Shown in pieces: positions 49,326 through 61,260 of a DNA stretch of 64,000 nucleotides. How positions within the stretch are numbered: position 1 is the first letter of the stretch; each line of letters opens with the position of its first letter. The position numbers and the translations under genes are program-made. Location of the stretch: contig JAJFZO010000604.1 in NCBI GenBank assembly GCA_021397835.1, positions 1 to 64,000 of the forward strand. The letters are read 5' to 3'. The stretch is from Moringa oleifera (Eukaryota; Streptophyta; Magnoliopsida; Brassicales; Moringaceae). Below the pieces are notes generated by a model. The model was given only the letters and a program-made list of their open reading frames with translations, made no database searches and had not been told where the DNA came from.

Positions 49326-51117
49326 CTTACTCACTTAAAAGAATACCAAAAGTCAAACCAACATTTCCCCCCATTTTCGAACAGTGTCTTCGTCTCGTCT
49401 CGTCGCGTCTCTTGCAATCTCTCTCACTAGATTAAGTGATTTGTGTTTATTTTTACAAATCAATCACCCAGAAACGTCGAGGAACTATTGAAAGCATTGA
49501 AAATCTACAAAGGTATGTTTTAAAACGATTATTTCGGCATAAAGTTTAGAGTTTTTGCATTTTAGATACCCACGAACCAAATTTTCTTATGACGTTTGAT
49601 TCTCCATTTTCGTTTACATGTTTACTTTTACTTTTGTATATGAAAACTTGATTAAATGCTTCTGTCATGTTTTAAATGATTTAAGTTGCTAGTTCATGAA
49701 TCTCTAATGACTGGGTATGTCAGTGTGTATTATTTTCATTTTTCTTTCAATGCTTTGAAGTTGATTCATTTTTTTGAGAACATTGGGTATGTTGGTGTGT
49801 ATTATGTGCGTGAACTGCGTTTTACTCTTTCATTTGTGATGCTTGACCTTAAATTTCGCAAACAAATGTTGCTACCAGGGGTTTTAGTCATATGAATCTT
49901 AACGTATTATTAAAAATCATAATAACTTTTAAGAAATTGTTTCTTCTTTCATAAATTCGTATCAACATCTTAAGTTTTGGTATCAATTTTTTTAATTTCT
50001 TATCAACATTTTATAAATTCTTAATATGTTCATTCATTATTTTTTTTTCCTGTACAGATGGATGTTACTAAGAAATATTTGATTCCTAAAGAGAGTTGGA
50101 AGCTGTCAGCCAGAGTATTAAAGCACTATGATACTGATGTTGTATCAAATATAAAACGTGTTTTGAATGACTCTCAAAGGCAGAAGTTCAATACCACCTG
50201 CCTTGGTCACTTCTTGGAAGTGAATGAAGTTTTCATATTTTCTGGCTTAATCGTCCACAATTTACTACTTCGACAGATTGAGCAACCTAATGATGAAGAA
50301 ATGTGGTTTCGACTTGGGAAGCATGAAGTACGTTTTGGTAAGGAAGAATTTTGTTTAATCACCGGGTTGAGATTTGGAGAGCTACCAGACACAAATTTGA
50401 TTGCACCAAATCAGTTTGGCATCCATGCTAAGTATTTTGATGGGAAGAACAAGGTTACCACTAGTTCTGTTAAGTCAAAACTACTTGAAGGAGAATTTGA
50501 TGAAGATTCTGATGATGCAGTGAAGCTTGCATTGGTTTACTTACTCAATGCCTTCATCAGAGGCAGTGATGAGCGACAACATATCTCCCAGTGGCATTTT
50601 CATCTTGTTGATAACTTAGAAGCATTCAATAGCTTTCCCTGGGGTACCTTAGTCTACTGTAACTCATTGAGGTATTTCAAAAATGCTCTAACCATTCGAA
50701 ATACTCAACGTGGAGAATTATCATACAACATATTTGGTTTTGTATGGGCACTACAGGTATTAAACTCGTTGGTATCTATGTTTATTTATTTTTATGTTTT
50801 TATTTACTTTTTCAAAGACTTTGCAATACCTAACTTATCTTTTTATTCTAAGATTTTTGCATTTGAGGTGATACCTATCACGAAGCAGCATGCCACACGA
50901 ACAGTAAGATCACCATTGCCTAGAATTTGCTGGTGAAAATTTGATCATAAGCCACATAGTGGCCACTGTAAGAGAATTTTTACAAATAAGGTACGTTTAA
51001 ATTCGTATCATTATTGATTGAATTCATATGCAATATATTATTTCACTCCATCATTCACACTATCGTGACAACACTTAGAAATCATTATAACAATAGTGAA
51101 GTCTTTGTTTTTCTTAC

Positions 51118-51260
51118 ATAAACGTGTCAAGATTTACCATATTCGTACCAAGATTAACTATATCGTGTCAAGATTTATCATATTCGTACCAAGATTAACT
51201 ATATCGTGCCAAGATTCACCATTTCGTGCCTAGTGTTACTATTTACGTGACATCTTTTAA
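51118..51260 (+). repeat. TCGTG-word cluster in intron 2 of the protease gene
   Basis: CGTGTCAAGATTTACCATAT, TCGTACCAAGATTAACTATA, TCGTGTCAAGATTTATC, TCGTGCCAAGATTCACC and TTTCGTGCCTAG follow each other. The first two words repeat once as a roughly 54-base tandem unit. Confidence 0.8.
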
Positions 51261-52964
51261 AGTCTAAAATTAGACTTTCGTGACACCATTTGCACATTTT
51301 TAGTTTTATTTTTCATAATTTTAAAATTATTAATATGTAATTAATTTTATTTATAAAAATTTTTATTTGAATTAACATTTAATTATTGTTTTAGATGGTA
51401 GTGAAGGTGAAACTTGAGCCGACTCCTACTGAATGTGAAGCCTCATATTACCTGGGAATTAATGAGAGCGCGTTGCCTCTGCATCTTGGTGCAACAAAAC
51501 AGCATCAGCTCAATAAGCATAGCGATGCTTCGACTAGTGAAGATGATGAGGATGATGACAATTTCGTGGCTACAAGAAGAAAAAATCCTACAAAATTGCC
51601 TGCCTTATCAAAGGTAGACAATGTATACAAAATCTTATAATATTTAATTAATATTAGTTATATGTTAATATATATATATATATGTATATTATGTTATTAT
51701 TATTTAATTTTTTAATTGATGACTAATTAATTTGTTTGATCGATGATTAAATGTAGCGACGATCTAGACACAATACCACTTCACAACTAAGAGATGAGGA
51801 TGGAGATGAGGATGAGGATGTGGTTGAGATTAAAGATATGGAGGGAGATGGAAGGGAGGATGTTGGAGGAGAACAAGAGGAGAGGGCACATACTGATTTC
51901 AGGGAGGAGGTTAGGGTAGAGGATACGAGAACGAGAACTTCAGCTATGGGTGCAGAATCCCAAGCTGAGAGATCACAGAATAGGAGCGTAGAGAAAGATT
52001 CTGAGATTTATCGTCGTCATGATGACTTAGAGGCGAAGGTAAATCTCTTGAATGCAAGAATAATAAGCAATCACACCGAGCTTATGCTTGTCGTACACTC
52101 TATCCAACGATCACTGGAACAAGTTTTCGTCTCCTCTGATCGATGTCCTACACGCACTGAGACTGGCACATGCCAAAATGAGGTAATTTTATCCTTATTT
52201 AATGTACAAGATCACAAGTTTCGTTACAATATAATTCATTGCAAAATTAACTTTCCGTCTCTTATAGGGTGGTAATGATGTAACCTCCAGTGTACACCCT
52301 CCAGCTGCTCATGGCCAACATCCTCAAGAACCTATTAATGTAAGGGAGGTTAGCAGTGAGGACGTAGGGGATAGAGATGAAGCCGTTGAGGCTGAAAGAG
52401 AGGCTGTTGCGTGTTTAGCTGACTTAGCGACCGTTCCACAGAGGGAAGATAATGTGATACCAGTTTGTAGGCCGCGTAAGCGGTCTAAACAGCTGTGTAG
52501 TCCATATGTCGACCCCACTGAATATAAACGGGCTAGGTCCGAGCAAATGATTGATTCAAAGTTGCAGCTGGATGTGGACATATGCAATGAATATGAAGCG
52601 TTTATGAAGGGATCATCAATGTCATAGTGAGTTAACTTATATATAATTTTTTTAATAGATATCATATATTTTCTTTATAAATATCATATAAATAACAAAC
52701 TGACTTCTTTAATGCAGTCGTAATGTACATATTGGTTATTCTGTCAGTATCGAGTGGTTTCGCACATTTGAGGTCAATGATCAATGGATCGATGATTCGG
52801 TATGTCACCATCATACTAAATCATATCTAATTTATATGATTTGCACATAGGTGTAATATTTTGTATGAAATATTGGGGTTGATGCTTACGTTATATGCTT
52901 TATTTTATATAATATAATTTTATGTGTAGTTATTCATCTTTGTATTTATATTTTCATGTCAAGT

Positions 52965-53265
52965 ATTATGATTCCTGCTTAGATTGCATCATTCCGTTTC
53001 ATAATTTCGTGTCAAGTTTTTTAATTCGTGCTTAGATTGCATCATTTCGTGTCAAGACTTCGTGTCAAGTATTAAGATTCGTGTCTAGATTTCATAATTT
53101 CGTGCCTAGATTTCATTATTTCGTGCCAAGATTTCGTGTCAAGTATTATGATTCGTGCCTAGATTTCATTATTTCGTGCCAAGTATCATAATTCGTGCCT
53201 AGATTACATCATTTCGTGACAAAGTTATCTGATTTCGTATCAAGTATTATGATTTTTGTTTATAT
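52965..53265 (+). repeat. TTCGTG-word cluster in intron 6 of the protease gene
   Basis: More than ten words of the form ATTTCGTGCCAAG, ATTCGTGCCTAGATT or TTCGTGTCAAG, spaced about 15-40 bases apart, all in the same orientation. They lie within the intron (52,800-53,302) and leave the splice sites free. Confidence 0.85.
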
Positions 53266-54241
53266 TTAATATTTTGTGACATTTTTACTTGGTTTTTTGC
53301 AGCACATTGATGCTTATTTATACCTATTAAGAAAACGGCAGAAGGAGTTTCCAAATGCATATAAGCAGGATATATGCATTTGTGACCCTTTACTTTATGT
53401 AAGTTTTGATAATTTCCATTGGTTTTTTCTGATTACACTGCATTTTGTTTATTGTTTGACAATCTTCTTCATTTTTTTTTCAAATGGTTTTGTAGACATG
53501 TTTTTTCCATATATATAATAAGTATCAAGCAGATCTAGATGCTGATGGTCCTCCATCAAACTCACAATGGGACACCCACCAATGGGATGATGGTCTTCTA
53601 AAGCGTGTGCGGGGAACATTTTGTGATGGCTGCCCACCACGGCACACTGTCAATAAGGTAAAAAAAAAAATTTATCTTCGTCACTTTAAGTAATTAATTT
53701 TAGCAATTTTTTATTTCACTGAAATATGAGCAATTGCAGCTATTAGTGCCATGCCATATTAGTGGAGCTCATTGGCTTGTTGTTGTCATCGATCTGCAAA
53801 AGTTTAGTTTGCGCATTTTTGACTCGTATCGACAACATGTGCCACCAGAAGCGCGAATTCGACAGCAAAATTGTTTCAGATTCATGCTTCCTAGTTTTTT
53901 GTCAAGTGGGGGTTACTTCATCGCCAAACCTGATGTTGCAATTCCTACGGTTCCATTGTCATGCACAATACGTCCTAAATCTCAAGTTCCTCAGCAAAAA
54001 CATCGTAAGTTTCAGTCATATCGATTTATAATGTTACCAGTTTTTTAACACATGCTAATTGCCATACTTTCTTCTTTTTTTATGCAGTGAAAATTGCGGC
54101 CCTCATATGCTATATGCTATAGAGCATCTATTGGCTGGCAAGCCACTGAAGTACACCGATACACAAATGCCAAAAATTAGGAAGCACATGGCTGTTTATG
54201 TATTTGCTAACTCAACTGATGAGAACGATGACTCCCGATGA

Positions 54242-54853
54242 CAACTTATGTTATTTTTCACATTACTATTTTGTATTATATTTTTGTATGTATATTTAAT
54301 ATATAGAAAGCAATATTGAATGACAGCAATTATCATATGATTTATATGAAATATGTTATGAAATTAGGTCAATCTTACATTTAAAATAAGAAAGAATGAG
54401 ATAGAAGTAATTATGATAAGATTTTAACTATAACACATAACAAAACTTAGACAACATGATGATTAAAAAATAATAATAAGCAAGATGTCAGGAAATCAGA
54501 CAATATGGTACGATTTCTACCAAAATGATGGTACGAACTACTAACAATCATCGTACGATTTCATTAAAAAGATGTCACGATATATGAGACTTCTCACGTT
54601 AACGGGATAAGTTATTATTATATAATTCTGGTATACTCCTACGTGCATTACTTGTGATAATTTCAAGTACATGATAAGTCGACGGTATCAAAAGATAACA
54701 AATCAACAGTTTGTTTTTTAATTGTACAATAAATTAACAATAATAAAAAAATATTATATATCATAAGTCAATGATATTATTATCAATTATAGATAAATAA
54801 GGGGCAGCAGTGCAAATCTGTGAGTTATGTCCAGCCACACATCTACGTTGCAA
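54242..54853. other. Spacer between the two convergent MULE genes
   Basis: About 610 bases holding both 3' ends. Between about 54,500 and 54,600 it contains several CGTACGATTT/TCACGA-type words related to the arrays of the right arm. No gene. Confidence 0.6.
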
Positions 54854-57473
54854 CTATTCAGACACATTCGGTGATTGAGATTGATTTCCTTGATCATGAT
54901 ATTGTGGATTTGAACATGTCAACCGATTGTGTCCATATTGGCTGCACCTAGAACATTTTTTTTGTCGTGTTCTTTCCCCACTAGAGGGTATTCTTTGCTT
55001 TTTTGGACGACCTGCATGCTTACCATTATTCGGCGGTAATACAACAACATTTTTGACTTCTTCAGGCACATTCCAATCAGACTTGTCACCCACTGGATAG
55101 ATTGGCTCATTGTATGCTGCTACTAAGTACTCTTGCTTGTAATAGTCAGAGCAAAGTGTTATAAAATCAATGTTACGCTCCCTGGAAAAAAATAAAAAAT
55201 AACGAAGTTATTAAAACAATAATGAAAAATATAAAAATATTATCAACAAACAATAAATGTCACTTGGATGCAGCTAGTGCATGTGCACATAGCAACAGAT
55301 CAGTCTGAAACTCTCTACAAGTGCAAGTACATTCCATGAGGTTAACAACCACCTCTTTACCCTTGTGCTTGACTACAAATACATTCCAATCAATGTTAGA
55401 AGCTGTCATATGTAATGCAATTTTTTGTCTTTCGTTCATCAAAGTGTGGACCCATTCAGTTAATTGTGCTTTTCAAATCTTAGCTTTCTCATGCCTATCA
55501 TAAAACCAACGTTGCATTATATCTCTAATGAATTCCAATAAAGCCATGATGGGTAACTCGCGGGCAAATCGAAGACATGAATTCAAGCTTTCAGCAATAT
55601 TAGTGGTTATGAGTTGGTATCGTCTTCGAGGGCAATACACACGTGACCATTTCTTCGGATCTTCCTTCATGATATATTCAAATGCTTGGGGGTGATTAGC
55701 TTGTAATTCAGTCATAAATTCAGTAAATTCAGACTCTCGATATGTCCTTGCTGCACTATAGAATATTTTGGACACTTCTTCTCTCTTGAATTTATTTTTT
55801 ATATTTTGGGCCATATGCCAAGAACATAACCCATGACAAGAATCGGGGAAAACATTTACAATGGCCTTTGCAATACTAGCATGACGATCCGATATAATAA
55901 CCAAGTCATCAACATGACCAATAGCTTCCTTTAGTTGCTCCAAAAACCATTCCCAAGCCTCATAGTTTTCTGAGTCACCATAACCAAATGCCAGTGGGTA
56001 TATCTGTTCATTTCCATCCTTACACACGGCTACAAACATGACACCATGAAATCTTCCTTTCAAGTGAGTGGCATCGATAGCAATAACTGGTCTAATCACT
56101 GAATGGAACCCCCTTAATGATTGTCCAAGGGCTATAAAGCAATACTTAAATCGATTAGTCTCATCTTCTATGCATATGTGAGCCTTAGTTCCTGGATTAG
56201 CTATTTGTAACATGTGACAATATGATGGTAATTGTTGGTATGACTCAACTGGGTCACCATAAGTAAGACACAATGCGTATTCTTTCGCCTTCCAAGCTTT
56301 GCTATATAAAATTTGTATGCCATATAATTCTTTCATGTCACTTATGATATCTTTCGGCTTAATAATTCTAGCATTTGTGGATAACCGCTGGGCAATAATT
56401 TCTCCAATAATAGTAAAAGTTGCTTGTCGATGTCGTCGATGCAACTCCTCAATTGTGCAAGTGTGAGTCAAATCACAATGTCTAATTTGAAAGAATTGTC
56501 CTTGTGCAACTTTTACAGCGCGAACCTTCCATGCATAATTTTCTTCTCTACAAGCAATCTCAAATATTGATTTGTTAGATCTAGTGACTCTAAATTCAAA
56601 GTTCTCAGTCAATGCATATATACCCAAAAATCGCTTCAACTCTTTCTTATTTGAGAAAAATTGACCTCTAACAAGGGTGTCAGTCGGAGTCACTGATTCC
56701 ATGGTAGAAGCCGAAACAATGCAGTGTAATTCAGCACCCAACACACTATACCTCTTATTAACATCATCACTCATATTATTATGTGCTTCAGGGCATGCAG
56801 GTGGCACATAAGGTGGGATCGAACGTGGTACAGAAGGCAAGTTGTCATCATTAAGCTCAACTTCCATAATGGGTTCACTTTGCTCTTCTTCGATAGGTTG
56901 AGTGGGCTCAATATCTGGGACTGGATACTCACACCCAACATCATAATCCATCGACTCATCTGAGTTGATTTCATTAGTATTCTGAGTGTTTTGGGGAGTC
57001 TCATGATGGAATAATGGTTCCATGCCCAAATTATTACCCTGAACAATTGGATGGGTCTGTACATTGGGAATTGCATCAATAACCTCATTGCTCCCAATAC
57101 AAGAGTTTAACTGATTGATTCGTTTTGAATTTTCACCTCCACATATACCATGTGTATTCTCAACATTATATCGCTCTACCAAATCCACAATTACACGGGG
57201 TACTATGTTATCATCATACAACATGAACTCAACATCATCATCATTCACTAACTCAATTTTCACGGCAGTTCCGTCGGATCTCACTATGGTGTGCAGTGTA
57301 ATATCATAATTAGAGAAATCTGTATCAATGCAAGATTTAACTAAACCCAATAACTGTGCATGTGTCAAATCCTTTTGGACAACATAACCTCGAGTTTTGA
57401 TAGTCTTACCAGTATACTCAAAACTTCCTCTTGACTCGGACCACTCACCATTCCAAGTTACAATAACACGCAT
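54854..57473 (-). pseudogene. MURA-type MULE transposase with one in-frame TGA
   Basis: Two coding exons, 57473-55264 and 55181-54854, joined across an 82-base GT-AG intron (845 residues). The start MRVIVTWNGEW is chosen because it opens the N-terminal domain of this family; an in-frame ATG at 57,530 would add 19 residues. Order: N-terminal PB1-like part; DUF4-type MuDR DNA-binding region (GQFFSNKKELKRFLGIYALT); DDE-type core with Asp in VIAIDATHLKGRF (near 467), Asp in VIISDRHASI (near 529), CSWHMAQN, and the acidic NIAESLNS; SWIM zinc finger (CTCTCREF...CAHA); CCHC knuckle (CSRCSQYGHNRLTC) near the end. It should bind the terminal repeats and catalyse excision. A TGA at 55475-55473 (AKI*KAQLTEW) interrupts the reading between core and SWIM finger. 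It is probably a single-base change, since the frame continues. Confidence 0.9.
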
Positions 57474-57596
57474 TTTGCAATGACCATGAAAACATTTCAA
57501 AAAGGAAACAACATGTTTAAAGAAGAACAAAACTAAAGTTCAGTAAATAAATAATGATTTAGGTAAATAAGCAACGATATTATCTTATGTATCGAT

Positions 57597-58010
57597 TTCA
57601 TTACAGAATATCAATTATGAATGAAGTCACGATGGTTCACAAGATGACACGAATTTGGTGACTAAGTCACGATTTAATCAAATATAGCACGATTCTTTGT
57701 CTATGTCACGAAATAAGTAACAATATTGTCTCATGTATCGATTTCATTAAAGAATATCAATTGTGAATGAAGTCACGATGGTTCACAAGATGGCACGAAT
57801 TTGGTGACTAAGTCACGATTTAATCAAACATAGCACGATTCTTTGTCTATGTCACGAAATAAGTAACAATATTATCTCATGTATCGATTTCATTAAAGAA
57901 TATCAATTGTGAATGAAGTCACGATGGTTCACAAGATGGCACGAATTTGGTGACTAAGTCACGATTTAATCAAACATAGCACGATTCTCTGTAAATATTA
58001 CGATATGCAT
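57597..58010 (-). repeat. 146-bp tandem array with CACGA words, almost three copies
   Basis: The phrase TCACGATGGTTCACAAGATG occurs at about 57,627, 57,773 and 57,919, a period of 146 bases. Copies are nearly identical. Each carries about five CACGA words (GTCACGATT, GGCACGAAT, AGCACGATT, GTCACGAAAT), which read as TCGTG on the minus strand. Lies just upstream of the transposase start. Confidence 0.92.
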
Positions 58011-58019
58011 GATACATTA

Positions 58020-59005
58020 CGATTGTTCTTTTCAAACACATAATCTTGACAGTGTGAAGATATATTACCTTTCAAATACATATTTGTTGGTCTATTGACC
58101 CACCCGAAGACTTTTTGCTTTTGAAGAAGAATAATGTGTTACCAAAAACGTGAGCTTGGTTGTGTAAATCTTAGATACTATCTGAAGAGAACTTTCAAAC
58201 ACATAAAATCTTCGCAGTATTAAGATACATTACCTTTCAAATACATATTTGTTGGTCTATTGACCCACCCGAAGACTTTTTGCTTTTGAAGAAGAATAAT
58301 GTGTTACCAAAAACGTGAGCTTGGTTGTGTAAATCTTAGATACAACGTGAAGAGAACTTTCAAACACATGAAATCTTGACAGTGTTAAGATACATTACCT
58401 TTCAAATACATATTTGTTAGTCTATTGACCTACTCGAACACTTTTTACACTTGAAGAACAATGTGTTACCAAAAACGTGAGCTTGGTTGTGTAAATCTTA
58501 GATACAACGTGAAGAGAACTTTCAAACACATAAAATCTTGACAGTGTTAAGATACATTACCTTTCAAATACATATTTGTTAGTCTATTGACCTACCCGAA
58601 CACTTTTTACGTTTGACGAACAATGTGTTACCAAAAACGTGAGCTTGGTTGTGTAAATCTTAAATACAACGTGAAGAGAACTTTCAAACACATAAAATCT
58701 TGACAGTGTTAAGATACATTACCTTTCAAATACATATTTATTAGTCTATTGACCTACCCAAACACTTTTTACGTTTGAAGAACAATGTGTTACCAAAAAC
58801 ATGAGCTTAGTTGTGTAAATCTTAAATACAACGTGAAGAGAACTTTCAAACACATAAAATCTTCGCAGTATTAAGATACATTATCTTTTAAATACATACC
58901 TGTTAGTCTCTTGACCCACCCGAACACTTTTCGCTTTTGGAGAATAATGTGTTACCAAAAACACGAGCTTGGTTGTGTAAATCTTTGTTATAACGTGAAG
59001 AGAAC
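58020..59005 (-). repeat. 162-166-bp tandem array, six copies
   Basis: Copies start near 58,046, 58,209, 58,375, 58,537, 58,699 and 58,861. Each contains AGATACATTACCTTTCAAAT, TCTATTGACCCACCCGAA, AATGTGTTACCAAAAACGTG and AACGTGAAGAGAACTTTCAA. Copies differ by a few substitutions and short indels. The array fills the MULE right arm between the 146-bp array and the terminal repeat. No open frame runs through it. Confidence 0.92.
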
Positions 59006-59204
59006 TAGCCAAAATCAATTGATTTTGCTTTTGATTCCTTTTCTAGCTTCTGTGTAGGTAGATCTGAGGTACAAACATGAAGAAAAAATTTGGGGAAAGA
59101 GGCTGGACAAAGAGGGAGAAAGCTCGATGAGAGAGAAAGTTCAATGAGAGAGAATACTAACACTGTGTACTGTTTCTTTTTTTGAATTTATTTACTTTTA
59201 AGGG

Positions 59205-59332
59205 TATTATTGTCTTTAACATGGGTATTTTAGTCTTCACAGTACATGAAAGTGCTAAAAACAAAAAAGTTAGAAAAAATGGATAGTTTTACAAAACAAG
59301 GAATAAGAAGTGCTATTTTTGTCAATTTCCTC
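59205..59332 (-). repeat. Right terminal inverted repeat of the MULE
   Basis: Read on the minus strand it begins GAGGAAATTGACAAAAATAG and then carries AGCACTTC, TTTTAGCACTTTC and GACTAAAATACCC, mirroring the left end. Confidence 0.85.
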
Positions 59333-59341
59333 TTATTTTTT
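59333..59341 (+). repeat. Target-site duplication, right copy
   Basis: TTATTTTTT directly after the right terminal inverted repeat, which ends ...AATTTCCTC. Matches the left copy in all nine positions. Confidence 0.85.
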
Positions 59342-60890
59342 TACCATCCACTCATTTCAAACTTTCAAAGTTAACCATCGGCTTTAAATTTGTCATACTT
59401 AGGAAGGTGACTCTCAAAAACATAACTTGAAAAATAAAATATTTAAGTTATTTAACTCTTTTAAAACAAAACTTGAAAGTATTACATTTATTTTTTTATT
59501 ATCTTGAATCGGAGCATATTTAGCTAATTCTTGTCCTATTTCTACATGTCTTTCGAGTATCATCATATTTATTAATAAGATATATTCTTATTAGAACGCA
59601 AAATTTAATATTATATTCATAATATTGAGTATTAATATTTGATAGGTTTCAGTATTTTCATATTTTGTAATTATCTATCTAATCTAATTTAAATATAAAT
59701 CTAAATATATTTAATTACCTAATGATTTAATAATCTATTTATTTGATTGTTTACTTATCAAATAATTTAATAATTTAATTATATAATTATCCGTTTATCT
59801 AATTTAAATCTAAATTTAGTATAATCTATCTAATTATCTAAATGTATAATTATTTAATTACCTAATGATTTAATAATTTAATTATATAATTATCCACTTA
59901 TCTAATTAAAATGCAAAAATTACAAAAATATAATATTAAATTTTTAATATAATGAAGAAAGTACTTTATTCATTTAAATTTTAAATCTAAATCTATCTAA
60001 TTATTTATTATAAAGATACAATATTAATATAAATTTTATTTATCTTGAAAATAATGACATTTATCTAATTTAAATGTAAATAAAAAATCTCTGTAAAAAT
60101 TCAATTATCTAATTAATTAATTATATAATCTTAATGTAAAATCATAAAAATATAAATTAATTTAAATCTAACTCTAAAAATAAATTTAATTATTTAAATT
60201 ATCTAACTATTTAATTTAGATTTAAGTTTACATAAATACAAAACTAATATAAAAAAAAAATAAAAAACACAATAAATAAATTTAAAGAATGAATTACCTT
60301 TATCTTTTTTAAAATATTAAAAATAACAAAGAAAACAAATTTTTAACAAAATATAATTAAAAAATAATTATTGAAGTATCTAACTAAAATATATACGAAA
60401 TAACTTTACCCAAATAAATTTATGGCATAAATAAATAAAAAATACAAAATTTTTAAATAAAAATATAACGTATACATAATATAGATATTTTTATAAAAAA
60501 AAATTACCCAAAATTTTTTGAAAATTAATTTACATCAACAATCAACAATTGGTTTGTAGTCTTAAAATAATATTCAAACACAAAAGTGACCCCCAAAAAA
60601 TACAGATAAATCACCCAACATAGAAACATTCTGTTTTTTACGCATCTTTCATGGCTTTTAAATCCTAATGAAATGTTAAAAAAAAAAAAAGATAATCATT
60701 TGGGAAGCAAATTTGACTTTGTTAAAACTCATTTTATAACAATAATGTTAACAATTAAAGTTAACAAAAAAATAATAATATTATTATTATTATTATACTT
60801 TTTCTTTTCATGCGACTTGATCAGTTGATTGTGCAGAATACTGATTTCAGAAAACAGCAGAGCACACTGAATCGCCGCAGCTTTATTTGT
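59342..60890. other. AT-rich spacer, nothing recognised
   Basis: Very AT-rich, with partly repeated stretches such as TTAATTATATAATTATCC near 59,770-59,900 and a short AATAAT/ATTATT palindrome near 60,770-60,795. No coding signal. Confidence 0.6.
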
Positions 60891-60925
60891 GTTTGGCAAA
60901 ATAGCTAACGTCCAGCTCATTAGTG

Positions 60926-60933
60926 ACACGTGG
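60926..60933 (+). promoter_or_regulatory. G-box / ABRE-like word upstream of the CDI-like gene
   Basis: ACACGTGG, the core bound by plant bZIP and bHLH factors and common in abscisic-acid-responsive promoters. It sits about 265 bases upstream of the predicted TATA box. The match is clear; function is inferred. Confidence 0.5.
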
Positions 60934-61190
60934 ACGAAATCCATCCATGGTTTCGCAATAAAACCGTGTCTCCCTTGATCAACGTAGTGGCTTCTGTGGC
61001 CTCTTTACAAACACAGTCCATCCCCCATTTTTACCGTCACCGCTCATTCCGCTCTCCCTTCGGGACCAACCATTTTCTATTGAATTTTGTTTTACTCTTT
61101 TTAAGAGGGAATTCCGTGTCGGTACCAGTCGTTTCTTATTTAGTCCAACCCAAAGGAAAATAAAGAATCTCTCAAATTGGTCTCTTTCAT

Positions 61191-61197
61191 TATATAG
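61191..61197 (+). promoter_or_regulatory. TATA box of the CDI-like gene
   Basis: TATATAG, about 65 bases upstream of the predicted first-exon donor, which places the start of transcription near 61,220. Confidence 0.55.
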
Positions 61198-61260
61198 TAA
61201 GTGAATGCTTTCGCATTCTTCTTCTTGAAGGTTGCAAGATCCATATTTCCGGTTCTGCAG

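Larger units (their letters stand above)
50058..54241 (+). pseudogene. DUF1985 / Ulp1-type (C48) cysteine protease gene of the MULE, nearly intact
   Basis: Exons by splice sites and phase: 50058-50756, 50853-50990, 51395-51613, 51757-52182, 52268-52626, 52718-52799, 53303-53398, 53496-53657, 53740-54004, 54088-54241. A 5'-UTR intron probably runs from 49,512 to 50,057, so the ATG opens exon 2 of the mRNA. Residues 1-233 form the DUF1985 domain (FRLGKHEVRFGKEEFCLITG, FIRGSDERQHIS). An acidic, coiled, low-complexity middle follows. The C-terminal C48 domain shows GAHWLVVVID (His, 53770), IFDSY (Asp, 53821) and ENCGPH (Cys, 54095). Such proteases cleave SUMO-like conjugates; the role in transposition is unknown. 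Two defects: a TGA at 50934-50936 where the frame otherwise continues, and a phase break at the 54004/54088 junction (exons total 2,600 nt, one short of a whole number of codons). Downstream coding is well preserved, so the lesions are recent. Confidence 0.87.
49193..59332. mobile_element. Complete Mutator-like element carrying a Ulp1-type protease gene
   Basis: 10,140 bp bounded by imperfect terminal inverted repeats of about 130 bp and flanked by an identical 9-bp direct repeat, the hallmark of Mutator insertion. Inside are two convergent genes: a DUF1985 plus C48 (Ulp1-type) protease gene on the plus strand (50,058-54,241) and a MURA-type transposase gene on the minus strand (57,473-54,854). 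Plant MULEs with this pairing are known (the KI-MULE/Kaonashi and CUMULE groups), so family membership follows from established knowledge. Two tandem arrays fill the right arm. The perfect target duplication and nearly intact genes indicate a fairly recent insertion. Confidence 0.93.

Noticed and set aside
50207..50392. Minus-strand frame inside the DUF1985 exon
   Set aside because: Shadow of the coding exon.
57590..59005. CRISPR-like array
   Set aside because: Repeats are long, directly adjacent and without unique spacers, in a eukaryotic transposon arm.
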